Below the pieces are notes generated by a model that saw only the letters and a program-made list of their open reading frames with translations, was not told the origin of the DNA and did not search any database. A stretch of DNA of 64,000 nt. It comes from Ferruginibacter sp. (GTDB lineage: Bacteria > Bacteroidota > Bacteroidia > Chitinophagales > Chitinophagaceae). Below, piece after piece: positions 17,217-26,246 of the stretch; the first letter of the stretch is position 1, and the number at the start of each line of letters is the position of its first letter. The translations under genes were made by a program, and so were the position numbers. The stretch is taken from assembly GCA_025963635.1 (NCBI GenBank), contig JAOQAK010000073.1:23646-87645 (forward strand), written 5' to 3'.

Positions 17217-19052
17217 TTAGATGTGCACAGGATGATGTTTATCGAAGCTAACCAATAGCTCGCAACCTCTGCCCGGCGAGGATATTACTTTCATTGTACC
17301 ATTAAATAAGGATGCACGGGTTTTAATATTGAGCAGGCCAACCCCCTGGGTTTTCTTTGCTTTGTCGAACCCAATCCCATTGTCTTTTATGTTCAACACT
17401 ATCTTCCCGTTTTCGTGGGCGATGGTAAGGTGAACTATTGAAGCTTTTGAGTATTTGAGGATATTATTAAATTGCTCCTGCACAATCCTGTAAATGCCCA
17501 GTTTTAATTTATCCGAAGTAGAATTTTCATTGAACCTTTTCAAATCTGCAAACACCTTTATTGAGCTAGCCTTTGAAACGGTGGAAATGATATTATTAAG
17601 TGATTCGGTTAGCTCAGAATCGTCCAGTGACGGCGGAATCAGGGAATGTGAGAGATACCGTATTTCTGCAATTGCCGAACTGATAAGAAACTCTGTTTCG
17701 TCGAGGAATGAATTAGGTTGCGAGATATCTCTTTTGGCGAGGCCCAGGTACAGTCTTGAACTCGCTAGTATCTGGTTCACATTATCATGTAATTCGCTGC
17801 CAATTGCCTGCCGCTCTTTTTCCTGGGCGGTAATTACTGCCTCGGTGATTTCCTGTTGCTTTTTTAGCTGCTCTTCCTCCAGCTTCTCCTCCAGTAATAT
17901 TTTTTCAGTAACATTGTTTGCCAGGTAAAGCACCACCGCTTTTCCTTTATATTCAATCCTGTGCGCAGTAGTGTCCATAAACATGTATTCGCCCATTTTA
18001 TTGAGATGTTTCCAGGTGTCGGTTACCTTAAAAAAAACATCTGCCCGGGCCTTTTGCGCCAGTTCCTTTATTTTACAGTGATCTTCATGCGTGCAGAGAT
18101 CGAGCACTGTTTTGGATAGAAATTCATCTTTAGAATAACCGTATTGCTCAATAGCAGAATCATTCACTTCCAATATTTTGTGTGTGTTAAGGTCCCATAC
18201 TAAAATACAGGCAGGATTATTATTAAATAAATACCGGTAGCGTTCTTCAGAGGTTTTTAGAATGCTTTCTGCTTCCTTGCGTTGCGTAATATTCTGCGTG
18301 GCGCCAATTACCCGGGTAGCTTTCCCCGATTTATCACGGAGGATATAACCCAGGTCGCAGATATAAGCATAGCTGCCATTGTCTTTTTTTACACGGCATT
18401 CTACATCAAAAATAAACTGCTCTGGGTTATCAAGAATTTCTTTTACCTGTATCTCCGTCTCCTCCACATCTTCAGGATGTATGCGATCAATGAAAAACTG
18501 CGTGTCAGGGGCTATTTCTTTCAGGTTACTTCCAAATATCTTATTCCAGCTATCAATATTTCTATAAATCTCACCGGTAATTACATTCCAGTCCCAAACC
18601 ATATCATTGGTTGCCTTGCTTACCAGGTTGTACCGTTCAATGCTTTCCTGCAAAGCCTCCATATTTCTCTTTCGTTCAATGCTGTACCGGATGGTTTTAG
18701 CCAGAAGTTTCTCGTCGAAATCCCCTTTAATCAGGTAATCCTGGGCACCAAGGGTGATGGCATCCAGTGCAAGCCGGGTATCTGTAAGTCCGGATAGTAT
18801 AACTACCGGTGTCTTGCCTGCATTTTGAATAATGCTGTTAAAAGTGTCGATGCCGTTGCTGTCCGGGAGAGAAAGATCCAATAAAATAATATCTACAGGC
18901 TCCTTTAGGCGGTCCAGTGCATCTTCCAGCGAAGTTGCTGAAAAGAGATTTTTTATAACAATACCGGAGGCATCCAACAATTCAGAAAGCAGGTATTGAT
19001 CCCCGATATTGTCCTCTACCATCAAAATATTGATTGCGGTATTGAATACCAT
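17217..19052 (-). CDS. Hybrid response regulator / PAS sensor histidine kinase (HisKA_3 type)
   Basis: A 611-residue cytoplasmic protein. Residues 1-125 form a receiver domain with phospho-acceptor D59 (ILLDLSLPDS) and a lysine in YLIKGD. Two PAS domains follow (about 130-265 and 270-395), then a short coiled coil. The kinase dimer domain is of HisKA_3 type, with the histidine in GSELHDNVNQ near residue 420, and the ATPase domain has DNGIGFD and QGVGLLNIKTRA. It is translated just after a CheY-like regulator gene (3 bases between), so the two are an operon. HisKA_3 kinases usually pair with LuxR-type regulators; one is encoded at 24584. Confidence 0.9.
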   Translation of the reverse strand: MVFNTAINILMVEDNIGDQYLLSELLDASGIVIKNLFSATSLEDALDRLKEPVDIILLDLSLPDSNGIDTFNSIIQNAGKTPVVILSGLTDTRLALDAITLGAQDYLIKGDFDEKLLAKTIRYSIERKRNMEALQESIERYNLVSKATNDMVWDWNVITGEIYRNIDSWNKIFGSNLKEIAPDTQFFIDRIHPEDVEETEIQVKEILDNPEQFIFDVECRVKKDNGSYAYICDLGYILRDKSGKATRVIGATQNITQRKEAESILKTSEERYRYLFNNNPACILVWDLNTHKILEVNDSAIEQYGYSKDEFLSKTVLDLCTHEDHCKIKELAQKARADVFFKVTDTWKHLNKMGEYMFMDTTAHRIEYKGKAVVLYLANNVTEKILLEEKLEEEQLKKQQEITEAVITAQEKERQAIGSELHDNVNQILASSRLYLGLAKRDISQPNSFLDETEFLISSAIAEIRYLSHSLIPPSLDDSELTESLNNIISTVSKASSIKVFADLKRFNENSTSDKLKLGIYRIVQEQFNNILKYSKASIVHLTIAHENGKIVLNIKDNGIGFDKAKKTQGVGLLNIKTRASLFNGTMKVISSPGRGCELLVSFDKHHPVHI

Positions 19053-19055
19053 AAT

Positions 19056-19487
19056 TTAATCGTTTTTAGGTAGATGTACGATGGAATTCCAGAAATGTTC
19101 AATTTTTTGAACTACTTCGAAAAACTTATCCAGATCAACAGGCTTTGATATATAACAGTTTGCATGATTTTTATAAGATGCTAAAACGTCTTTCTCAGAG
19201 GTGGACGTGGTAAGCATGATCACCGGGATCGTCTTCAGTTGTTCGTTCTTTTTTATATAACTCAGTACCTCAAAACCGTCTATACGGGGAAGGTTGATAT
19301 CAAGCAAAATGAGATCAGGTCGCTTTGCCTTATAGTTTATATCCTCTTTATTTAGGAACTTAATTGCCTGTTCACCATCCCGTACAATTGAAACTTCATG
19401 GTTTACACCCCCCATATTGAGGGCTTCCCTTGTTAAAATAATATCTCCCTCGTTATCTTCTACCAGTAAAATGTGAATAGGACTCAT
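19056..19487 (-). CDS. CheY-like single-domain response regulator (Rcp1 type)
   Basis: The 143-residue protein is one receiver domain. Acidic pocket residues are E10 and D11, the phospho-acceptor is D63 (LILLDINLPR), followed by TT near 93-94 and the lysine of YISKPVD. The insert between strands (KEDINYKAKRPD) and length match cyanobacterial Rcp1-like regulators that partner with PAS/GAF kinases. There is no output domain, so it likely passes phosphate on or acts by protein contact. It lies 3 bases before the hybrid kinase gene and 105 bases after the large PAS kinase gene, on the same strand. Confidence 0.92.
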   Translation of the reverse strand: MSPIHILLVEDNEGDIILTREALNMGGVNHEVSIVRDGEQAIKFLNKEDINYKAKRPDLILLDINLPRIDGFEVLSYIKKNEQLKTIPVIMLTTSTSEKDVLASYKNHANCYISKPVDLDKFFEVVQKIEHFWNSIVHLPKND

Positions 19488-19592
19488 TACTAATTACAAT
19501 GGTTTTTAAGGATACGGTGATTTGATGGGTGAATTGATGGAGATTTTTCGCACCGGAACATTCTATTCACTCATTACCCCCCTTCCGTTGAC

Positions 19593-22500
19593 TTATTTTT
19601 GATTTTTCGGAATTACAAAGATAAACTTACTTCCTTTACCGAACGCCGATTCTACCCATATTTTGCCGTTGTGGCGTTCAATGATCTTTTTACAAATGGC
19701 GAGGCCAATGCCAGTGCCGCCAAATTCATCTTTGTTGTGAAGACGCTGAAAAATAATAAAAATTTTCTCCTGGAATTTTTGATCAATACCAATTCCATTA
19801 TCCTGTATACTAAAAATCCATTCATTCCCTTCCTCCTTTCCGCTAACAATGATCTCCGGCTTTTCAGAGCTGCGGTATTTAAGTGCATTGCCTATGAGGT
19901 TTTGCATTAACTGGAACATGGCCGACTGGCCGGCGCGGATAACCGGCAAATTGTTTACAATGATCTCTGCATCAATGGTATGTTTCTCATTTTTAAACAC
20001 GGTGAGCACGTTTTCCATCAGTACATTCATATTTACCGATTCCCGTTCAACCGATCCCATGCCGATCCTTGAATAGTCCAGCAAATCGTTTATGAGTTGC
20101 TTCATCCTGTTGGCGCCGTCTACAGAAAAGTTAATGTATTTTCGCGCCGTGTCATCCAATTGGTCATTGTATTTCCTTTCCAATAATTGAAGAAAACTAC
20201 TCACCATCCGAAGCGGTTCCTGCAGATCGTGCGAAGCCACATACGCAAATCGCTCAAGCTCTCCGTTGGAATACGCCAGTTCCTCCGCTCTTTTTTTCAG
20301 GGAAATATTTAGCTCTGAAAGCTTTTGGCCTGCTTTTTTTAATTCGGTGATATCCTTTGCGAAACAGGCCACACCCGATATCTTGCCGTCTTTACTGATT
20401 ATGGGCGTAAATGAAACAATGGTATGCCACGGGCTGCGAACCAGCGGGTTATCAATAGATTCCTCAATATCAAAGGACTCGCCGACAAGCGCTCTATCGA
20501 AAAGCTTATACCATCTTTTCTTTATAGTATTACCAATTCCGGGAAGAACAAGATCATCCCCTTCTTTAACAGGCTCACCGGAAATTGCCTGTATCGCATT
20601 ACTATAGGCCTTGTTCGCCGCTATTATTTTGAAATCTGTATTGATAGACCAGATTAAATCGGTAGTGGTATTAATTAAAGAATCGAGGTTTTGTTGTATT
20701 CTTAAGATACCTTTTACCTGTTCTTTTTCTTTGGTGATATCTTTAGATGCACCGATCATCCTTATGGGCTTTCCTTCCTGGTTGCGAATGATGTATCCCT
20801 TGTCATGCACATAGGCGTATTCCCCTGTTACCGTTAAAAACCGGTATTCATCTTCCCAAAAATTTTCAGCAGGGTTCTCAAACAAAGCTTTCCGGTACTT
20901 GTTTACCTTTTCCCAATCTTCCGGATGGGCATGTGAATTCCAGAATTCATCAACGTCTGCAGATTCACATCCGGTATATCCATATAGAGTTTCCAAACGA
21001 TTACCTGGCCGAATTACTTTATTGGTCACCAGGTCCCAATCCCAAATTGCGTCATTGGTTGCCTTCGCCACCATATCATAGCGTTCATTGCTGGTTCTGA
21101 TACTCTCTTCCGCTTTTTTTCGTACGCTGATATCTTTAAAGTACACTGAGAGACTACCATGAGAGGGATAAGCGCTTACTTCCAGCCAAATATTGAGGGG
21201 TTCATAAAACTCTTCAAAATGAACAGTTTTATTTTGTTTGACGGCTTCATGGTATTCAAAATAAGACAGGGAAGAAACAGCGTCTGCAAATACCTCCCAC
21301 AAATTTTTTCCGACAATATTGTCACGAGACACTCTCAGGTATTTCTCAGCCATTTTATTCCAGTAAGTAACGATCCAATTTTTATCAACGGTAAAAAATG
21401 CATCGCCGATACTTTCCAGGATAATATCTTTTTCTTCGAAAGCTTCTTTCAGGGCCTTCTCTGCGGCTTTGCGTTTATTGATGGAGCGAAAGAAGATGGA
21501 TAACCCGTCATCAGAAGGGTAACAACTTTCTTCGAACCAGTTGCCGGATGCTTCATCAAACAATTCAAAAGAAACCCGCTTTCTCGACTTGATGGATGCC
21601 TCGATACTTTTAAAAAAAATCCCCGTTTTAAGTAAAGGCAATTTTTCCCAAATATTTTCCCCAATATAGGCACCCTGTTGTATGCCGAACAATTTTTCAG
21701 TTGCCGAATTGATATAGGTAAAGTTAAAATCCGTATCAAGCGCAAAGAAAAAATCAGAAATGCTTTCCAGGATACGTTTTCTTTCTTCGTTCAATTTCTT
21801 TTTTTCAGTTACATCTTTTGCAACAGCAAAGATGATCCCTTCTTCGGCCAAAGGTGTTGAGGTCCACGAAAGCCACCTGGTTTCTCCTTTTTTTGTAACA
21901 TACCGGTTCTCAAAATTTAAAAGAGGAACACCTTTTCCCAGTCCTTTTCTTTTAACCTCAGTAATCTCCCGGTCATCAGGATGGGTAAAGTGCGATATCG
22001 GTTTTTCAAAGAGTTCCTTCGGACTGTATCCTAAAGTCTTTGAAAAGGATGGATTTATTTTTTTAAAAAAGCCATCCGTGCCGGCGATCGCCATCAGGTC
22101 GGGTGAAAGGCTGAAAAATCTTGCCAACTCATCTTCGGCTCTTTTGCTCTGTACATAAGGGCCGAGTTGCTGGCTGATTTGATCAAAGAGATTTTTATAA
22201 AGATTGGGATCAATGTCAGTACCGGCTGAATACAAACTGAGCACAGCGATAGCCTGCCCCCTGAATAATACCGGGATGAACACCACGCTATTTAACTTAC
22301 TTTCGACCGCAAATTGCTGCGACAGAAAATCAACCTGGTTGGTAATATCATTAACATAAGACACTTCATTTTTGATCCAGGCATTGCCCGTTAACCCTTC
22401 ACCCCTTTTGATCTTGACCGCTTTATCCAGAACAATTGATTTTTGGATGTGCTCACCATTTGTCCATCGTTTGTGTAATAACATGTGCGATGGATCAATA

Positions 22501-24215
22501 TTAACCATCCATGCTTCAGCGTATTGAAAACCCGAGTAAATACCTATGCTTTCGAGAATCCTGGTCCATGCCTCGCTAAAGTCCAGCTTAATTAGGAATT
22601 GTATAATATTAATAAAGATCTCTTTCTCGGCCTCCTGGCTCTTGCGCTGGGTAATGTCCCTGGAAATAGAGATAAAATGCTGAAGCCCGTTGTGTTCAAC
22701 TTCCATCGGAACCATTGAAAAATTTACCCAGAATGCTTCATTATTCTTCTTGTAACTGATTGTTTGAATTTCACAACTCACCTTTTTACCAATCGCTTTT
22801 TTAAGAGATACCAATGCTCTTTTGTCGGATTTAGTTCCATGTAACACCCAAGGCGTTTTTCCGATGGCTTCCGCCTTACTATAACCTGTCATCTTTGTAA
22901 ATGCATCATTCACATATACAATCGTTGGATCCTGCTCTCCGGCGATGGCCACTTCGATGATCATCACGCTGTCGTTGGTATTGGTAATTACCGATTCAAA
23001 GAGTTTCAATTGCTGCTCTTCCTTTTTATACCTCGTGATGTCTTCTATCTGGGAGATAAAATACAACAGTTTCCCATCCGTATCTTTTACCATGGAAACT
23101 ACCAGCAGCACCCAGATGATCTCTCCATCTTTATGAAAATAGCGCTTCTCCATCTCGTAACTCTGCCGTTTCCCATCAATCAGTTCGCTTAAAAAGCCAA
23201 GATCCTGCAACAGATCTTCGGGATGAGTTATCTGCTGGAAAGTAATTTTCAATAACTCTTCCCTGCTGTATCCAACAATTTCACAAACGCTATCATTCAC
23301 TTCCTTCCAACTTCCGTCTGGCCCAATAAGTGCCATACCGATCGCTGCATGGTCAAACGCCCCCTTGTAGTACAATTGCTTTTGCTCAAGTTCAAGCAAT
23401 TGGCTTTCTTTTATTTTTAATTCCAGGTTTGCTGCCGCTAACTTTGCAAGGGCATTTTCTAATGCTTGATCATGCTCAATTAGGGTGGCATTGATTTTTT
23501 CCAATTTTCCTGTGTTAATTAGGTATTGTCCCTTACCTGCGGGATGCTCTTTTTGTTGGGCCATTTTATTGACAGCGTTAGCCCTTTGTAGTTTTAAACA
23601 ATAATCAGCAACGATGCCAGAGATACATTTTCCATCAAAAGATGCACCGCCAGCCGTAATAGGACACGAATTTAATAGTGATTCAATTTGCACTGAAGAA
23701 TCTGTTTGTTGAAATATTGCCAGCCCTCCCGAATTTTCAATGGATTTTAAACCCGCGGCTCCGTCCAATGCATTCTTTGAAAAGATAATACCAATTGCTC
23801 CCTTTGTCGATTGAACGGCAATTGATCGCAATAATTGGTCCATTCCATGCAATGCCCCGTTAATATTCTGCCCGTCACTGATGCAAATCCTGCCATTTTT
23901 AACCCAACCGGCGTTTTGTAGTGGCACGATATGCACGCAGTTTTTTTCCAATATTGCACCATTCACACCAACCTTATGATACAATATGTTGTTTTCTATA
24001 AAAAATGGAAGCAGTATTTCTGGAAGGGCATTATAGGAATTTGATGCGATAATGATCGCGGCTCCGGCGGATGTGTTTAAAATTTCCAGCAGAAAATCGG
24101 GGATGTGTCGTAAATCTTCATTAAAGATGCCAATGGCTATAACAAAGAAAGGCTGAACTTTTTTTGAACCGGATCTTTGATTTTTCGGGCGCTTTCTAAA
24201 TTTTTTATAAGGCAT
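19593..24215 (-). CDS. Giant PAS/GAF sensor histidine kinase with degenerate CheB-like domain
   Basis: The 1540-residue protein reads, in order: a CheB methylesterase-like domain (about 20-210), a coiled coil (about 225-280), PAS1 (280-400), PAS2 (400-525), GAF (530-690), PAS3 (690-805), PAS4 (810-915), PAS5 (920-1035), PAS6 (1035-1160), PAS7 (1165-1290), then the kinase core. The core has YVASHDLQEPLRM, NLIGNALKYR, DNGIGID and GGTGIGLAICKKI, all intact. There are no membrane segments. The CheB-like part has lost the catalytic Ser (GIFNED where GASAGG is expected) and His, but keeps an Asp in NALDGAAGL. No CheR domain is present. PAS2 resembles LOV domains but lacks the flavin-binding Cys. 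Confidence 0.9.
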   Translation of the reverse strand: MPYKKFRKRPKNQRSGSKKVQPFFVIAIGIFNEDLRHIPDFLLEILNTSAGAAIIIASNSYNALPEILLPFFIENNILYHKVGVNGAILEKNCVHIVPLQNAGWVKNGRICISDGQNINGALHGMDQLLRSIAVQSTKGAIGIIFSKNALDGAAGLKSIENSGGLAIFQQTDSSVQIESLLNSCPITAGGASFDGKCISGIVADYCLKLQRANAVNKMAQQKEHPAGKGQYLINTGKLEKINATLIEHDQALENALAKLAAANLELKIKESQLLELEQKQLYYKGAFDHAAIGMALIGPDGSWKEVNDSVCEIVGYSREELLKITFQQITHPEDLLQDLGFLSELIDGKRQSYEMEKRYFHKDGEIIWVLLVVSMVKDTDGKLLYFISQIEDITRYKKEEQQLKLFESVITNTNDSVMIIEVAIAGEQDPTIVYVNDAFTKMTGYSKAEAIGKTPWVLHGTKSDKRALVSLKKAIGKKVSCEIQTISYKKNNEAFWVNFSMVPMEVEHNGLQHFISISRDITQRKSQEAEKEIFINIIQFLIKLDFSEAWTRILESIGIYSGFQYAEAWMVNIDPSHMLLHKRWTNGEHIQKSIVLDKAVKIKRGEGLTGNAWIKNEVSYVNDITNQVDFLSQQFAVESKLNSVVFIPVLFRGQAIAVLSLYSAGTDIDPNLYKNLFDQISQQLGPYVQSKRAEDELARFFSLSPDLMAIAGTDGFFKKINPSFSKTLGYSPKELFEKPISHFTHPDDREITEVKRKGLGKGVPLLNFENRYVTKKGETRWLSWTSTPLAEEGIIFAVAKDVTEKKKLNEERKRILESISDFFFALDTDFNFTYINSATEKLFGIQQGAYIGENIWEKLPLLKTGIFFKSIEASIKSRKRVSFELFDEASGNWFEESCYPSDDGLSIFFRSINKRKAAEKALKEAFEEKDIILESIGDAFFTVDKNWIVTYWNKMAEKYLRVSRDNIVGKNLWEVFADAVSSLSYFEYHEAVKQNKTVHFEEFYEPLNIWLEVSAYPSHGSLSVYFKDISVRKKAEESIRTSNERYDMVAKATNDAIWDWDLVTNKVIRPGNRLETLYGYTGCESADVDEFWNSHAHPEDWEKVNKYRKALFENPAENFWEDEYRFLTVTGEYAYVHDKGYIIRNQEGKPIRMIGASKDITKEKEQVKGILRIQQNLDSLINTTTDLIWSINTDFKIIAANKAYSNAIQAISGEPVKEGDDLVLPGIGNTIKKRWYKLFDRALVGESFDIEESIDNPLVRSPWHTIVSFTPIISKDGKISGVACFAKDITELKKAGQKLSELNISLKKRAEELAYSNGELERFAYVASHDLQEPLRMVSSFLQLLERKYNDQLDDTARKYINFSVDGANRMKQLINDLLDYSRIGMGSVERESVNMNVLMENVLTVFKNEKHTIDAEIIVNNLPVIRAGQSAMFQLMQNLIGNALKYRSSEKPEIIVSGKEEGNEWIFSIQDNGIGIDQKFQEKIFIIFQRLHNKDEFGGTGIGLAICKKIIERHNGKIWVESAFGKGSKFIFVIPKNQK

Positions 24216-24583
24216 TCAACTCGTAGGATTATTAGCTGGAAAGTAATCCCGGTCAGCAAATCAGATCGGAATAAATAGTTTATCTTTGTTTCTCGTATTA
24301 AAAAAAATTTAGGTCAGGGAAATTGACGATTAAATGCATTCTTGCACAGTGACGATAGGGCAATACGGGCACAATAGCCGGTGATGAAATTACCTGGTGT
24401 AAACGAAAGGATTTTCTTTGTAAGAATTGCCACGTTTTATTCAATATAATTAGATTGCCCGCTGTTACAAAGGTCAGAAATACCTTTTATGATTTGATAG
24501 GAAATGTTAACCCGCTCGTGTAGGAACTTGTCTACACTTTGTTTACTGATAACTATTTAATTTAACCGGAAATAACGTTTTAT
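24216..24583. promoter_or_regulatory. Divergent regulatory region between kinase and LuxR regulator
   Basis: This 368-base AT-rich gap separates the minus-strand kinase operon from the plus-strand regulator and must hold promoters for both. TATCTTTG at 24281-24288 fits the Bacteroidota -7 box, but no TTG lies at the usual spacing, and it is about 300 bases from the regulator start. A short inverted repeat, TGTAG and CTACA, lies near 24519-24537. No gene or RNA was recognised. Confidence 0.4.
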
Positions 24584-25219
24584 ATGAAAAATTTCTTATT
24601 AATTGATGATCACGAAATCGTGCGTTCGGGAGTAAAAAATGTGCTGCAGGAATTATTTAAGCCCTGTGAAATATATGAGGCAAATGATGAAAAATCAGCA
24701 TTAAGTCAGCTTAAAGCCCATGCTTACGATCTTGTAATAATGGATGTTCAAATGCCCGGTACAGACACGGCGGGTTTAATGGAGTATATAAAAACAAGAT
24801 ATGCCGATACGAGAGTACTTATGTTTTCGATGAGTTCGGAAAATGTATACGCCAAAAGGTTTTTAAAGGCCGGCGCAATGGGATTTGTTTCAAAAAATTC
24901 AGGTTTACTGGAGTTAAAGAAGGCTGTGGAACTGGTTTTAAACAATCGTAAATACATTAGTGAAAATCTTGCCGAACAACTCGCTACGGAGATTGGCTCC
25001 GAGCAGCCCAATAATCCTTTTGATAAGTTAAGCGCACGGGAATTTGAAATCGCAAACCTGTTGATGACCGGTAAATCCGGCAGCCAGATCTCCGAACTGC
25101 TCTCCATCAATTCTTCCACGGTAGGTACACACAAAGCACGCCTGTTTGAAAAACTGGGTGTAACGAACCTGCCTGAGTTGATTGAAGTGGCGAGAATTTA
25201 TAAACTGAACTTTGCTTAG
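24584..25219 (+). CDS. NarL/FixJ-type (LuxR HTH) response regulator
   Basis: A 211-residue regulator. The receiver domain (1-120) has D8, D9, phospho-acceptor D54 (VIMDVQMPG), an MFSMSS segment and lysine in FVSKNS. The C-terminal LuxR-type HTH domain (about 148-211) has LSAREFEIANLL, the recognition helix NSSTVGTHKARLFEKLGV and a typical end. It should bind DNA when phosphorylated. It is divergent from the PAS kinase operon and is the only DNA-binding output in this cluster. The HisKA_3 hybrid kinase at 17217-19052 is the likeliest partner by type. The next gene, galM, is 66 bases downstream. Confidence 0.93.
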   Translation: MKNFLLIDDHEIVRSGVKNVLQELFKPCEIYEANDEKSALSQLKAHAYDLVIMDVQMPGTDTAGLMEYIKTRYADTRVLMFSMSSENVYAKRFLKAGAMGFVSKNSGLLELKKAVELVLNNRKYISENLAEQLATEIGSEQPNNPFDKLSAREFEIANLLMTGKSGSQISELLSINSSTVGTHKARLFEKLGVTNLPELIEVARIYKLNFA

Positions 25220-25285
25220 AGCAAGGTGTTGCTTTACTTAAAAAAGAATTCCAACTAACGCAATAGTATATTCAATATTCGCTTC

Positions 25286-26242
25286 ATGTTTATAACGGAA
25301 GTAAAACAAGAAAATGGTTTTGATAAGATTGTATTAAAAGATACTTTGTCGAAAACATTTGTTGAAATACTTCCTTCCTGTGGAGCTATGCTTCACTCTT
25401 TTACGGTTCTACACAACGGCGAATCATTAAACGTAATTGATCACTATGATGACGCCGCCGATTTCAAAAGCAATGTGACTGACAAAGGTTTTAAAAGTTG
25501 TAAACTATCTCCTTTTGCGTGCCGGATTAATAACGCTACGTACCATTTTGCCGGAACAGAATATACCATTCAAAAATTTTTACTCAATGAGAGTGCCCTG
25601 CACGGTTTACTATATGATGCAGTGTTTACAATATTGGAGCAATATTCTGATGAAGCGAGTGCAGGTATTACATTAAAATATGCTTATACAGGCACTGATA
25701 AAGGTTATCCTTTTCATTACGATTGCCTTGTAGCTTACCATCTTAAAAAAGACAACGAGCTTACCGTTATCACTGAAATAATCAATAGAGATAAAGGCCT
25801 GATTCCAATCCAGGATGGATGGCATCCCTATTTTCAGCTTGGCGGAAGAATTGATGAACTTCACCTCGAATTCCAATCCAAAGAGATGGTGGTTTTGAAT
25901 GAGGCATTGATTCCTACAGGAGAACTGGTTGCCTACAATGAATTCGGCTCATTAAAACAAATAGGAGAGGCTTGTTTTGACAATTGCTACACAATGAACT
26001 TTGCAGAATGCCAGCCGCTTTGTGTATTAAGGGATATAAAGAAAAACATACAAATCGAAATCCGCCCGGATAAACATTATCCCTACCTCCAAATTTATAC
26101 ACCCCTTCACCGCCATAGCCTAGCCATCGAAAACTTAAGCGCAGCACCAGATGCCTTTAATAATAAAATGGGGCTAATTACACTACAAGCCGGGGAAAAT
26201 ATTATTTTTGCTACCACTTATAAGATCACCCCACTAATTTAA
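25286..26242 (+). CDS. galM: Aldose 1-epimerase (mutarotase)
   Basis: The 318-residue cytoplasmic protein belongs to the galactose mutarotase family. Typical parts are SPFACRINNATY, ALHGLLYD (with the catalytic-region His), DGWHPYFQLG (second His) and the late QIYTPLHRHSLAIE, whose Glu is the expected catalytic base. It interconverts alpha and beta forms of sugars such as galactose. It lies 4 bases before galactokinase, so the pair forms a galactose-use operon. Other Leloir genes (galT, galE) are not in the window. Confidence 0.88.
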   Translation: MFITEVKQENGFDKIVLKDTLSKTFVEILPSCGAMLHSFTVLHNGESLNVIDHYDDAADFKSNVTDKGFKSCKLSPFACRINNATYHFAGTEYTIQKFLLNESALHGLLYDAVFTILEQYSDEASAGITLKYAYTGTDKGYPFHYDCLVAYHLKKDNELTVITEIINRDKGLIPIQDGWHPYFQLGGRIDELHLEFQSKEMVVLNEALIPTGELVAYNEFGSLKQIGEACFDNCYTMNFAECQPLCVLRDIKKNIQIEIRPDKHYPYLQIYTPLHRHSLAIENLSAAPDAFNNKMGLITLQAGENIIFATTYKITPLI

Positions 26243-26246
26243 TTGG

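Noticed and set aside
17494..18797. Long plus-strand frames inside the hybrid kinase gene
   Set aside because: They are antisense to clear PAS and kinase domains, with serine-rich products typical of shadow frames.
22620..23030. Blue-light LOV domain in the large kinase (PAS2)
   Set aside because: The segment resembles LOV in the GKTPWVLHG region, but the flavin-binding cysteine is absent.
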